Source: a virus
IMG/VR virus record: IMGVR_UViG_3300042516_001891
Location: 1-45,946 of that record
Strand: one strand, 5' to 3'
DNA: 45,946 nt
Each line of letters opens with the position of its first letter. Position 1 is the stretch's first letter. Below the pieces are notes generated by a model, which was given only the letters and a program-made list of their open reading frames with translations, searched no databases and was not told the DNA's origin. Position numbers and translations under genes: made by a program. This document shows, in pieces, positions 6,350-13,548 of this stretch.

Positions 6350-6563
6350 AGGAGAATCCACCACTCTTCACTTTTTCTTTACTTTTCTTTTTATCTTTTA
6401 CAAGTATAAGATCCAAAAAATCGGGAACCTGATTGTTCTCAAACCAGTACCTCTGGGCATCCTCCCAGTGATCAAAAAATTGGTTTTTACCACTTTTCAG
6501 AACAACTTCATAGGTATGCCTATCATAAAGAGCATCGGATGTGCAAGTAAAGAGTTGAGTCAT
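6348..6563 (-). CDS. Conserved small cyanophage protein
   Basis: 71 residues starting MTQLFTCTSDALYDRHTYEV, with FDHWEDAQRYWFENN in the middle and a very basic tail (KDKKKSKEKVK). I recall this type among cyanophage hypothetical proteins. It overlaps the upstream gene by 41 nt in another frame. Soluble; the basic tail may contact nucleic acid, which is inference. Confidence 0.65.
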   Translation of the reverse strand: MTQLFTCTSDALYDRHTYEVVLKSGKNQFFDHWEDAQRYWFENNQVPDFLDLILVKDKKKSKEKVKSGGFS

Positions 6564-6792
6564 ATGAATTTATCAAGAGGTCCTTTAGTGTTTTTTTAAG
6601 TGCTTTTACTTCTTTTTCAATATAAGATACCGCAGTCTTATAGTTGTTTGCAGTATGCACTTGCTGCCCTTTATGGACAATAATGAATTTCTTACCCCAA
6701 GGAATTGCTGCCCACTCCATGTCTTTGGTTACATATCCATTTGGGCTCCCTGGAGTGGAGTTTAAAATACCTTCATTTTGAACATTATTCAT
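6523..6792 (-). CDS. Hypothetical protein
   Basis: 89 residues. An unstructured N-terminus is followed by a beta-rich part (WGKKFIIVHKGQQVHTANNYKTAVSYIEKEV) that looks like a small two-strand and helix fold. The last residues are encoded in the overlap with the next gene, so the true end may have drifted. The start overlaps the upstream stop (TAATG). Confidence 0.6.
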   Translation of the reverse strand: MNNVQNEGILNSTPGSPNGYVTKDMEWAAIPWGKKFIIVHKGQQVHTANNYKTAVSYIEKEVKALKKTLKDLLINSYDSTLYLHIRCSL

Positions 6793-6932
6793 TAGAATTT
6801 AACGTTCACGCCAACGATCTTTGCCTTGGGGTTGCGGGCAAGAGCAGTTTCACGGGCATCTTTTGGATTTGACGCCTGAACTTCTTCATTGAATACTTTA
6901 CCAGCAACGTAGAGTTGAACAACGTACTTCAT
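6792..6932 (-). CDS. Conserved cyanophage microprotein (46 aa)
   Basis: The start MKYVVQLYVAGKVFNEEVQA has AGGAG upstream at good spacing. An upstream extension to 7064 overlaps the helicase gene in another frame and has no ribosome-binding site, so I exclude it. The pattern of three strands and a helix with DARETALARNPKAKIVGVNV is one I recall in cyanophage small proteins. Function unknown. Confidence 0.7.
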   Translation of the reverse strand: MKYVVQLYVAGKVFNEEVQASNPKDARETALARNPKAKIVGVNVKF

Positions 6933-6966
6933 TTGAGAGTCTCCTGTAGGGAATTGAGTAAAAAGA

Positions 6967-8193
6967 TCAGCGCCGAATGGTGCTGAAGGCAACATCACCT
7001 TGTACAAAGATGGTGTCAACCACGTTTTGAACTGCACGGGCAGTGCTTGAAGATGCCTTGTCAAAGGTGGGACAGATCACCAGTCCATAGGATTTGGTGT
7101 ATGCCTCCAGATCGCCCGCCTGAAGCGCCCCAGAGCGGATGTTAGCGGCATCCTGGGGGTGTAGGCGCAGAGTGCGTCCAACCGTCTGTCCGATGCCCAC
7201 AACATCCATAGAGCGCATGAATACTACTGCCTCCAGAGCAGAGATGTTGATGCCTTCGGCAAGAATGCTGTGATGCAGAACCACAAACTTCTTATCGGCA
7301 TCCTTGCCCCACTGGTTGAGAGTGTCAAAGAACACCTCACGGTTCACGATCTTACCATCAATAAAGGCACCGTGCTTAGAGGTAATGTGCATCACAGAAT
7401 AACCCTGTTGTGCAAGTTGATCAGCAAAGTTAGTCTCAGAAAGCAAACCAATAATATGCTTGGTTGCCTTGGCACAGATCAGAATCTTATTGACAGGGTG
7501 ATCTGCAATCGTTTGAAGCAGATACTCACAGTCACGTTGAGCAATATCCTCACCCTTGATGGAAAGGCGCATCTCTTTCATCATCACCTTGGGAGGAATG
7601 ATATAACCACCCTCTACCAGTTGAGGAGCAGGAACCTTGGCGATGATTTGACCATAAACATCAACATCGTTCATACCTGCTTTACCAACCACAGAAGAAT
7701 ACTTGGGAGTGGCAGTAAAGAAGTAGCAACGCTTTGCCTCTGAAGAGAAGTGCTCTACAGCAGGAAAGAAGTGCCGCTTTACAGAGTTGTGTGCCTCGTC
7801 AAAGTAGATCGTATCTACAGCAATATCTGCTTTGGCAAGTTGCTGCAGAGAGTTGTAAGTGGTGAAGATCAGTTTGTGACCCTCCACATTCTCATACCAG
7901 GTGCGAATTACATTCGGACGAGTGCTGCTGAAGTGATGAGTCTCACCTGTGTGAACATGCATCACATGAGCATTGGTAATGAACTCAAGATACTCACTGG
8001 ACAACTGCTCGGCAAGCAAAATACGAGGACTAACTACAATAACAGTCTGTGGTTCAGAATTAGAAAATTGTCTAATAGCATCAAAAATACCAACGTTGGT
8101 TTTACCTGCTCCTGTTGGCATCACCAAAATACCTTTAATATGCTGAACAAGAGCATCCAAAGCATGTTGCTGGTGGGGGCGGAGTTGAAACAT
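6967..8193 (-). CDS. SF2 DEAH-type helicase/ATPase
   Basis: 408 residues from the ATG at 8193; a TTG at 8199 is possible but less likely. Motif I is MPTGAGKT (about 25-32), motif Ia VVSPRILLAEQL, motif II DEAH (about 132-135), motif III FTATP, and motif VI QTVGRTLR, so both RecA-like domains look intact. Members of this superfamily translocate on nucleic acid; T4-like phages use relatives such as UvsW for branch migration, and restriction enzymes use similar motors. It is markedly more GC-rich than its neighbours, suggesting separate acquisition. Promoter element copy 3 precedes it. Whether it pairs with the methyltransferase genes nearby is open. Confidence 0.85.
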   Translation of the reverse strand: MFQLRPHQQHALDALVQHIKGILVMPTGAGKTNVGIFDAIRQFSNSEPQTVIVVSPRILLAEQLSSEYLEFITNAHVMHVHTGETHHFSSTRPNVIRTWYENVEGHKLIFTTYNSLQQLAKADIAVDTIYFDEAHNSVKRHFFPAVEHFSSEAKRCYFFTATPKYSSVVGKAGMNDVDVYGQIIAKVPAPQLVEGGYIIPPKVMMKEMRLSIKGEDIAQRDCEYLLQTIADHPVNKILICAKATKHIIGLLSETNFADQLAQQGYSVMHITSKHGAFIDGKIVNREVFFDTLNQWGKDADKKFVVLHHSILAEGINISALEAVVFMRSMDVVGIGQTVGRTLRLHPQDAANIRSGALQAGDLEAYTKSYGLVICPTFDKASSSTARAVQNVVDTIFVQGDVAFSTIRR

Positions 8194-8215
8194 TACCAAT
8201 CAATTCAATAAAAAT

Positions 8216-8264
8216 ATTATAGGGTACTTTCAATCAAAACTCAAGTACCTTATGCCAGTTTTTC
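8216..8264 (-). promoter_or_regulatory. Recurrent box + hairpin + TATAAT element (copy 3)
   Basis: A GAAAAACTGGCATA box (8251-8264) is followed after 29 nt by TATAAT (8216-8221) upstream of the helicase. A 7-bp perfect stem GGTACTT/AAGTACC (8223-8249) fills the interval. Here the box is the last coding part of the upstream HNH gene (it encodes EKLA and the stop). Confidence 0.65.
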
Positions 8265-8753
8265 AAGTGTCACAATAGTTTTGTTTCCTATAGTTTCAAT
8301 AGATATTACTCTTTTACCAACAGCAAGATTATTACAATCGTGATTTACTAAAGTTTTATGTTGATGGCAATTTTCACATAATAATTGACATTTATTTGCT
8401 TCTTCAATTAATTTTTCCAGATTTGATGCTAATCTTTTTCCTATACAAAATGATTTTTTAGTCCTATCAATATGATCAAATTGTAAATTTTTAGTTGTTC
8501 CGCACCCCACACATTTTCCACCTAACATATCAATCAAATATTTTTTATTATTTTGTTTTCTTTCTTTAAAATATAATCTTCTTTGATCCTTTGTATCTTC
8601 ATACCAATTATTTCGTTTTTCTCTTATTTTTATTCTTTCTTCTTCAGTTAATTCTTTCCGTTTTTTCTTTGCTTTTTGTGATAAATTTTCTTTATTTTTT
8701 TCATAATATTCTTTTCTATTTTTTTCTCTATCTTCTTTATTTTTATAAGGCAT
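8250..8753 (-). CDS. Free-standing HNH homing endonuclease
   Basis: 167 residues. Residues 1-70 are an extremely charged Lys/Glu/Arg helix, typical of phage HNH endonucleases. The nuclease core has Cys81-x2-Cys84, Asp93-His94 (LQFDHID), and Cys126-x2-Cys129-His130-x-His132 (CENCHQH). An exact T4 late promoter TATAAATA lies 25 nt before the start and TATAAT further upstream. Very AT-rich relative to the helicase and ParB-like genes on both sides, fitting recent insertion. Likely promotes its own spread by cutting related phages; the target is probably near its insertion point. Confidence 0.85.
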   Translation of the reverse strand: MPYKNKEDREKNRKEYYEKNKENLSQKAKKKRKELTEEERIKIREKRNNWYEDTKDQRRLYFKERKQNNKKYLIDMLGGKCVGCGTTKNLQFDHIDRTKKSFCIGKRLASNLEKLIEEANKCQLLCENCHQHKTLVNHDCNNLAVGKRVISIETIGNKTIVTLEKLA

Positions 8754-8778
8754 TTGGGTCTTAATGTATTACTATGTT

Positions 8779-8786
8779 TATTTATA
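8779..8786 (-). promoter_or_regulatory. Late promoter TATAAATA
   Basis: Exact T4 late promoter sequence on the minus strand, 25 nt before the HNH endonuclease ATG. It is embedded in an 8-bp inverted repeat (GTTTATTT/AAATAAAC). Confidence 0.65.
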
Positions 8787-8810
8787 AAAAAATAAACCAC
8801 TAATGCCATT

Positions 8811-8858
8811 ATTATAGCAGAAAGGGGTCTCCGAAGAAACCCCATGTGCCAGTTATGA
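8811..8858 (-). promoter_or_regulatory. Recurrent box + hairpin + TATAAT element (copy 4)
   Basis: An AACTGGCACA core within 8845-8858 is followed after 28 nt by TATAAT (8811-8816), upstream of the HNH gene. The interval is filled by the UUCG-type terminator at 8821-8843. The left part of the box (GACACYTGAA in other copies) is not conserved here. Confidence 0.55.
8821..8843 (-). terminator. Terminator hairpin with UUCG tetraloop
   Basis: Minus-strand stem GGGGTTTC/GAGACCCC closed by TTCG, followed by TTTCT. It lies just after the stop of the ParB-like gene at 8866. Confidence 0.7.
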
Positions 8859-8865
8859 AATTGGA

Positions 8866-9924
8866 TCAGACAAGAGAGATCAGATCGTTCCGATCAAGAT
8901 CCACAAGGTGTGGCAAACGATATCCATAAGTCAAATAGGAACGAATACGTGCCGATTCACTTTTTCCAAGAACTTTGCCGATGTTCTCAATGTGCTCTTC
9001 AATCTCATCAATACGCTCTTTGATGAGATGAATGACTCCAAGTTCATCTTCGACGTTGTTGGTATTCACATAGAAGTGAACCACAGTTGAGATTCCATTA
9101 GCGGCATCTTCAAAGAATTGTGGGAAGAAATCACGATAAACGTGAACTGGACCCATGGCACTTACTAAACGATCAACGGAAGAACCCCGCACATCTGCAG
9201 TTGTGCTTTGAATTTTAATACCTTTCTTCGCAAAATAGCGAATACCCTCAGCACGAGTAAAGTTAGAAAGGAAAGTTTTCTTTTCTGTTGCGTTAAAAAT
9301 GGCATCAATCAGGCGATTTTGAGTATCAGGAGTTTCAAAATCCGCATATTCCTGAACCCAATCTCGGACTTCATCCTTAGTAACTCGTTCATCACCTTCT
9401 TGGCGATTGGCATTCTGTTCAATTACCCAAATAATACCTCGTGCCTTGTAATCTGCAAATTGCGAAGGAGATCCATCGGGTCGTGGTTGAAGCTTCAAAC
9501 CAACTTCATTGATCACATCATTCTTGGTAAATCCTTGTTTTGGACTCACTTTCAGAACAGGAACATATGCAATCTCGTGCTCTTGCAACCAACGCAGTCG
9601 ATGATTACCATTTACTGGACTGTCATCATCACTGAATACAAAAGGAGGAAGTTTGTTGATGTTCCATCCAGGAGTAAGATTTCGGTCAACAATGTCATAA
9701 ACTTCTTCATCGTTGCCATGAAAACGTCCAGCATTCGCCATACCAAGTTTGCGAACAACATCAACGGCAACAACATCAGAACAATCAACTACACAAGTTT
9801 TATACTCTAAAGTTTTAATTTGCTCGGAATACATTTCACGAAGGTCATAAATAACCTTCGTTTTTTTAAAATCATCCCAAGAAATAACATCGTTAGGAAT
9901 TACAATATCATAAAAAAGAGTCAT
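8866..9924 (-). CDS. ParB/Srx-like domain protein
   Basis: 352 residues. Residues about 90-130 carry GNHRLRWLQEHEIAYVPVL, the G-x-H-R box of the ParB/sulfiredoxin nucleotide-binding fold, preceded by LPPFVFSDDDSPVNG. The C-terminal two thirds are helical with charged residues (RIDEIEEHIENIGKVL) and could be a DNA-binding or oligomerisation part. Such ParB-like proteins occur next to DNA modification genes; here the split methyltransferase lies directly upstream. The gene has its own TTGACA-17-TATATT promoter and a 57-nt leader. Chromosome partitioning is unlikely in a lytic phage; DNA modification or nuclease activity is more plausible but not shown. Confidence 0.65.
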   Translation of the reverse strand: MTLFYDIVIPNDVISWDDFKKTKVIYDLREMYSEQIKTLEYKTCVVDCSDVVAVDVVRKLGMANAGRFHGNDEEVYDIVDRNLTPGWNINKLPPFVFSDDDSPVNGNHRLRWLQEHEIAYVPVLKVSPKQGFTKNDVINEVGLKLQPRPDGSPSQFADYKARGIIWVIEQNANRQEGDERVTKDEVRDWVQEYADFETPDTQNRLIDAIFNATEKKTFLSNFTRAEGIRYFAKKGIKIQSTTADVRGSSVDRLVSAMGPVHVYRDFFPQFFEDAANGISTVVHFYVNTNNVEDELGVIHLIKERIDEIEEHIENIGKVLGKSESARIRSYLTYGYRLPHLVDLDRNDLISLV

Positions 9925-9987
9925 TTTTTAATCTGCCAGAGGCATAAACAACAAGTGGTTATTAGCGATCCGCTCAACCACGAAAGC

Positions 9988-10016
9988 AATATACGAGGAA
10001 TCAACCGCCCTGTCAA
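9988..10016 (-). promoter_or_regulatory. Sigma-70-type promoter TTGACA-17-TATATT
   Basis: TTGACA (10011-10016), 17-bp spacer, TATATT (9988-9993) on the minus strand. The leader contains a hairpin GTGGTT/AACCAC with an inner AGCG/CGCT stem. Drives the ParB-like gene. Confidence 0.75.
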
Positions 10017-10028
10017 CCCCCTGACCCA

Positions 10029-10430
10029 TTAGAAAAACTGTTCAATACCGATAAGTTCTCCAAATGAGTAGTCATACTCCAAGGCATCCGCACACACATA
10101 GTGAGGATGGTCTACGGGAACACCAAGACGAGCGCACAGTTCTTTATGATTATCTTCCATCATTTCAACAGCATAGATCATATGATTTAAAACATGTTCT
10201 TCTGTATGATATTGACAAAGCCGATTCTTAAGAGCAATTAAAAAATTACCACACCCAGCAGAGTTATCAATAAAAGTGCTATCAGGATCTTGCAGTATCT
10301 CTAAAGAAATATCATCAATCATACTTTCTACAAGATCCATAGGAGTAAAGACTTCTTGAGTTTCTTTAATCCTTTCATCAGATCTTTCAATTTCAGATCC
10401 AACTTCAATATTATGCTTGTTCTTTTTCAT
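10029..10430 (-). CDS. DNA methyltransferase, SAM-binding subunit (split, permuted)
   Basis: 133 residues. It carries motif X (TQEVFTP, about 24-30) and motif I for S-adenosylmethionine binding (FIDNSAGCGNFLIAL, about 53-67), then PHYVCADAL as a likely motif III region. It has no catalytic (N/D)PPY. That motif is in the gene upstream (10411-11001), which overlaps this one by 20 nt, so together they supply a full amino-methyltransferase with order IV, target-recognition region, X, I, as in beta-class enzymes. The reading frame here is +1 relative to the partner. A stop lies four codons before the ATG, so a separate start is likely. Confidence 0.75.
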   Translation of the reverse strand: MKKNKHNIEVGSEIERSDERIKETQEVFTPMDLVESMIDDISLEILQDPDSTFIDNSAGCGNFLIALKNRLCQYHTEEHVLNHMIYAVEMMEDNHKELCARLGVPVDHPHYVCADALEYDYSFGELIGIEQFF

Positions 10431-11001
10431 TCTTCTCTTTCAAACAATTAGTATAAGTTGAAATTAAATCGTTCTTTCCAAAGTGCCTTCTACCATTACA
10501 ACTAGAAGCAACTTCTCTAAATCTCGTAGCAAATTCTAGCAGGTTTTCTATCACACTAGGATCTCTAACCTTTAGAAAATGATGTCCTTTAGCATAGTGT
10601 GTAAAGTTTTCTGTTTTGACTCTACCACTGGGTCCAGAACCATATTCACCCACAAATACATCTGCTTCAAATCTTCTCTCATAAGGAAGAAATTGAAAGT
10701 CTGGATGTTCTCTCATCATAGGAATTTCACCTACACCAACTTGAAATCTAGATGTATTCCTTACTTCCCAATATTGTTTAACTGCACTAATACCATTCGG
10801 GAATGTAGAAGGATCTAGATCTTCGTCTACAGCACAGTGAAGGTGTGCTTTGATCTTATTCAGTGATGATGGTTTACGAACTGATGTAGGTAAGACTGCA
10901 CGAATATCATCTGTGATCTCTGCAGTCTTATTGAGAAACTTTATAGCAAGGTTTCCACCCACCCCATAAGGTGGATTAATAATAGCTAAAGTAAACTTCA
11001 T
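10411..11001 (-). CDS. DNA methyltransferase, catalytic NPPY subunit (split)
   Basis: 196 residues. The catalytic motif IV NPPY is at residues 9-12 of the extreme N-terminus (LAIINPPYGVGG), typical of N6-adenine and N4-cytosine methyltransferases. The remainder contains DDIRAVLPTSVRK and a C-terminal part that may be the target-recognition region (basic, with GRRHFGKNDLISTYTN). There is no SAM-binding motif I; the overlapping gene downstream supplies motifs X and I. The ATG has AAGGAC upstream, and a TTGACA-17-TAGAAT promoter ends about 20 nt before the likely transcript start. Modified base and recognition site are unknown. Confidence 0.75.
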   Translation of the reverse strand: MKFTLAIINPPYGVGGNLAIKFLNKTAEITDDIRAVLPTSVRKPSSLNKIKAHLHCAVDEDLDPSTFPNGISAVKQYWEVRNTSRFQVGVGEIPMMREHPDFQFLPYERRFEADVFVGEYGSGPSGRVKTENFTHYAKGHHFLKVRDPSVIENLLEFATRFREVASSCNGRRHFGKNDLISTYTNCLKEKNEKEQA

Positions 11002-11027
11002 ACATGTCCTTCAAACCTAGCAAAGGT

Positions 11028-11056
11028 ATTCTACTGGGATTTGGGGGTTTTGTCAA
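11028..11056 (-). promoter_or_regulatory. Sigma-70-type promoter TTGACA-17-TAGAAT
   Basis: TTGACA (11051-11056), 17-bp spacer, TAGAAT (11028-11033) on the minus strand. The -35 overlaps the stop of the structural gene at 11053. The spacer holds CCCCCAAATCC, the same string found in the gp32 promoter spacer. Drives the methyltransferase genes. Confidence 0.75.
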
Positions 11057-13536
11057 TACAGTTGTAAACTTGTAGTACCAACTCCAGGAACTGTGAAGAT
11101 TATTCGGTTTCCAATCGTTGTTATTTGAGCTGCTGTTCCTATTCCACTATTAAATCCATTGGTGGAAGTGACAATTCCAGTAACTTGTACTGTCCCTTTA
11201 ACTTCTAAATCTGCAATTGGAGTTGTAGTTGTACCAATACCAACCTTTGCTCCATCAAAAACCTTAATATGTCCACCGTTGTAACAAGTTATTCCACCCC
11301 CAACGGTTACGGATGAATTATCACCTGTTAAATTACCATATACAAACGGTGCAGTAATAAAGTTTCCATTTATAATAACGATCCCTCCCCCAGCATCAAG
11401 TGTTCGGAATTGTTCTGAATATGAAACATCAGAAGTAATTGAAGAACAACCGCTAATGTTTCCACCACCAAATTGAGTGGTAAAACCAATATTTCCGTTT
11501 GTGAGTAAAATGGAACCGTCAACAAGTTCTAATGATGCATTTGGAATGGAAGTTCCGATTCCCACTGGATATGGTGTCCACGCACCATAATCTCCAGTTA
11601 ACCATTCTCCAGTGAGGGACAACCAATTTGTTCCATCACCTCTAGTGTAGTAATGTGTATTTTCCTCTCTATGGTAGACTATTCCACCAGGAGGATAATA
11701 TAGACCCATTGATGTTAAATCTGATTCTGTAACATAAGGAGGAACAAAAACAGATTTTTTACCGTTAAGTTCTTTTGCATTAGAAAGATCTAATGCACAT
11801 ATTGGTAGATTAGTCCCTACTCCAATTGAAGACTTAGTTCCTTTAACGACTAATGCACCTTCATTAATAGTGATACCACCATTATATACTTGAAGATTTC
11901 CCTGATCTTCTGTTGTTAATGGATATGTTGTGGTTCCTATCCCAACTTTATTTGTAAAGACTGCAGATCCGCCAACAGTTAATTCTGCTGCTATTCTTTC
12001 AGTTTTAATTCCAATTGCCGCAAACATTCCTGTGGAAGTGCGAGCATCAAAATCAGTAATTGGAGTGGTTGTTTGAATGCCAATAGAACCAACACCTATA
12101 ACTCTCAATGCTGCAACTGTTGAAATTCCAGTCGTAACATTAATATTGGTATTATTTAATAAATTATACTGACCATTTCCAAAATTTACCTGATTAACTC
12201 CAGTTCCAGCAACAAGACCACCTAAAATAGAAACATCACCATCAACAAAAAGATCATCAGTAATTGTTGCAACACCAACAACATCAAAGTTAGTTATTGG
12301 ATTATCCCTACCAATTGCCGCTTTTCCATTATAAGTCAATGAAAGTATGGTAGAATTGTCTTTACCATACACCCATTTAAATCCTCCAGTATTTAACCCA
12401 ATTCCAGTTCCAGCATGAGTATAGAAATTAATTCCCCCAGAATCATTATTTGATATTTCAAAAGTTTTTACAACATTTCCAAAACTAAGAACTGCAGAAC
12501 TATTTCCAACTCCAACAGATTGACCAATGCTAATTCTTGATTGACCAGATTGCCCTACAACTTCAACTAATATATTACTTGGTCGTACTAATTGAACATC
12601 GGATCCTGGTATTCCCGTACCAAATCCAATTCTTCCAGTTGTATTTGATACTGTAAATAATGTTCCACCAGTGCCAACATGAATTTGTTGAGATATTGTA
12701 CTTATACCAACAGATGCAGATGTTCCTACAATATGTCTAAAAGTAGTAATTCCTAAAAATTCTGAGTTTCTGTTAACAGTTAAATTCCAAACATCAATAG
12801 ATGGTTGACCAATTAAAGCTCTAGCAGTATTTGCAATTCCGGTTATATCACCTCTAGAAGTAATTGTATTAACATTTATTGATGTGGTTACATCTAAAGA
12901 ATTTGCAGTGAGTATGCCACTTATGCTAATATTAGATGGTAATTTGTTCGTGTTAATTGTTGGAAGTCTATCATTTGATAATGTTCCGGAGGAAATATTA
13001 TTAGCATTGATATTAGATATGCCAGAACCAAAACCAACAAAACTCGTAGCAGTTACTATCCCAGATGCTCTAAAATCACCAGAAGAAGATATTCCAACTC
13101 CACTTTGATTATTATTTGGATTTGCTCCAACTTGGAAAGTATATCTTGGATCATTTGTTGCAACACCAACAAATCCTTGAGCGTATATACTTGTAAATCC
13201 CAAACCAACATCAACGTCCAACCATTGAGATGTTGGAAGATTTGCCAATCTACCACCATCACCATAATATGTAACAACACCAGATGCGGAAGAAGATGTA
13301 ATTATACCAGAAGTTATAGAAACAACACCAACTCTTATATTGGAAAGGGAAGATACTCCAGTAACTATAAGAGAAGATGCAGTAACTAATCCATCAAATC
13401 TAGCAGTTCCTCTAACGTCAAGTGCCTCTGTTGGTACTGATGTCCCAATACCAACATTAAAACCTCTTACTACAAATACGTCTTGATCGACTTGTACTCC
13501 ATCACGAAAACTAAATGACTTTCTTATATTGGACAT
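11053..13536 (-). CDS. Tail fibre-like structural protein with VGIGT repeats
   Basis: 827 residues rich in Gly, Ser, Thr, Val and Ile. Degenerate repeats recur along the length, for example NVGIGTSVPTEALDVRGTARF, SVGIGT-type and VGIATS-type units, each resembling a beta-helical rung with VTATSF strands between. Such repeats occur in cyanophage tail fibre and adhesin proteins. No C-terminal S74 chaperone domain is present, unlike the next gene upstream. It follows the 1775-residue protein by 12 nt and is the last late structural gene before the early-type methyltransferase promoter. Confidence 0.75.
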   Translation of the reverse strand: MSNIRKSFSFRDGVQVDQDVFVVRGFNVGIGTSVPTEALDVRGTARFDGLVTASSLIVTGVSSLSNIRVGVVSITSGIITSSSASGVVTYYGDGGRLANLPTSQWLDVDVGLGFTSIYAQGFVGVATNDPRYTFQVGANPNNNQSGVGISSSGDFRASGIVTATSFVGFGSGISNINANNISSGTLSNDRLPTINTNKLPSNISISGILTANSLDVTTSINVNTITSRGDITGIANTARALIGQPSIDVWNLTVNRNSEFLGITTFRHIVGTSASVGISTISQQIHVGTGGTLFTVSNTTGRIGFGTGIPGSDVQLVRPSNILVEVVGQSGQSRISIGQSVGVGNSSAVLSFGNVVKTFEISNNDSGGINFYTHAGTGIGLNTGGFKWVYGKDNSTILSLTYNGKAAIGRDNPITNFDVVGVATITDDLFVDGDVSILGGLVAGTGVNQVNFGNGQYNLLNNTNINVTTGISTVAALRVIGVGSIGIQTTTPITDFDARTSTGMFAAIGIKTERIAAELTVGGSAVFTNKVGIGTTTYPLTTEDQGNLQVYNGGITINEGALVVKGTKSSIGVGTNLPICALDLSNAKELNGKKSVFVPPYVTESDLTSMGLYYPPGGIVYHREENTHYYTRGDGTNWLSLTGEWLTGDYGAWTPYPVGIGTSIPNASLELVDGSILLTNGNIGFTTQFGGGNISGCSSITSDVSYSEQFRTLDAGGGIVIINGNFITAPFVYGNLTGDNSSVTVGGGITCYNGGHIKVFDGAKVGIGTTTTPIADLEVKGTVQVTGIVTSTNGFNSGIGTAAQITTIGNRIIFTVPGVGTTSLQLY

Positions 13537-13548
13537 TTTGTTTTTTAG

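Noticed and set aside
7270-8211. Plus-strand frames opposite the helicase
   Set aside because: The minus frame carries complete helicase motifs and fits the operon; the plus frames have no recognisable domain or ribosome-binding site.
8866-9924. ParB-like protein as evidence of a plasmid-like or lysogenic state
   Set aside because: No ParA, parS-like repeats, integrase or repressor are seen; the rest of the window is a lytic T4-like phage.
10411-10430. Programmed frameshift joining the two methyltransferase genes
   Set aside because: A +1 shift would be needed, no classic slippery site or stimulatory structure is seen, and the second gene has its own ATG with a purine-rich leader. Coupled separate translation is simpler.
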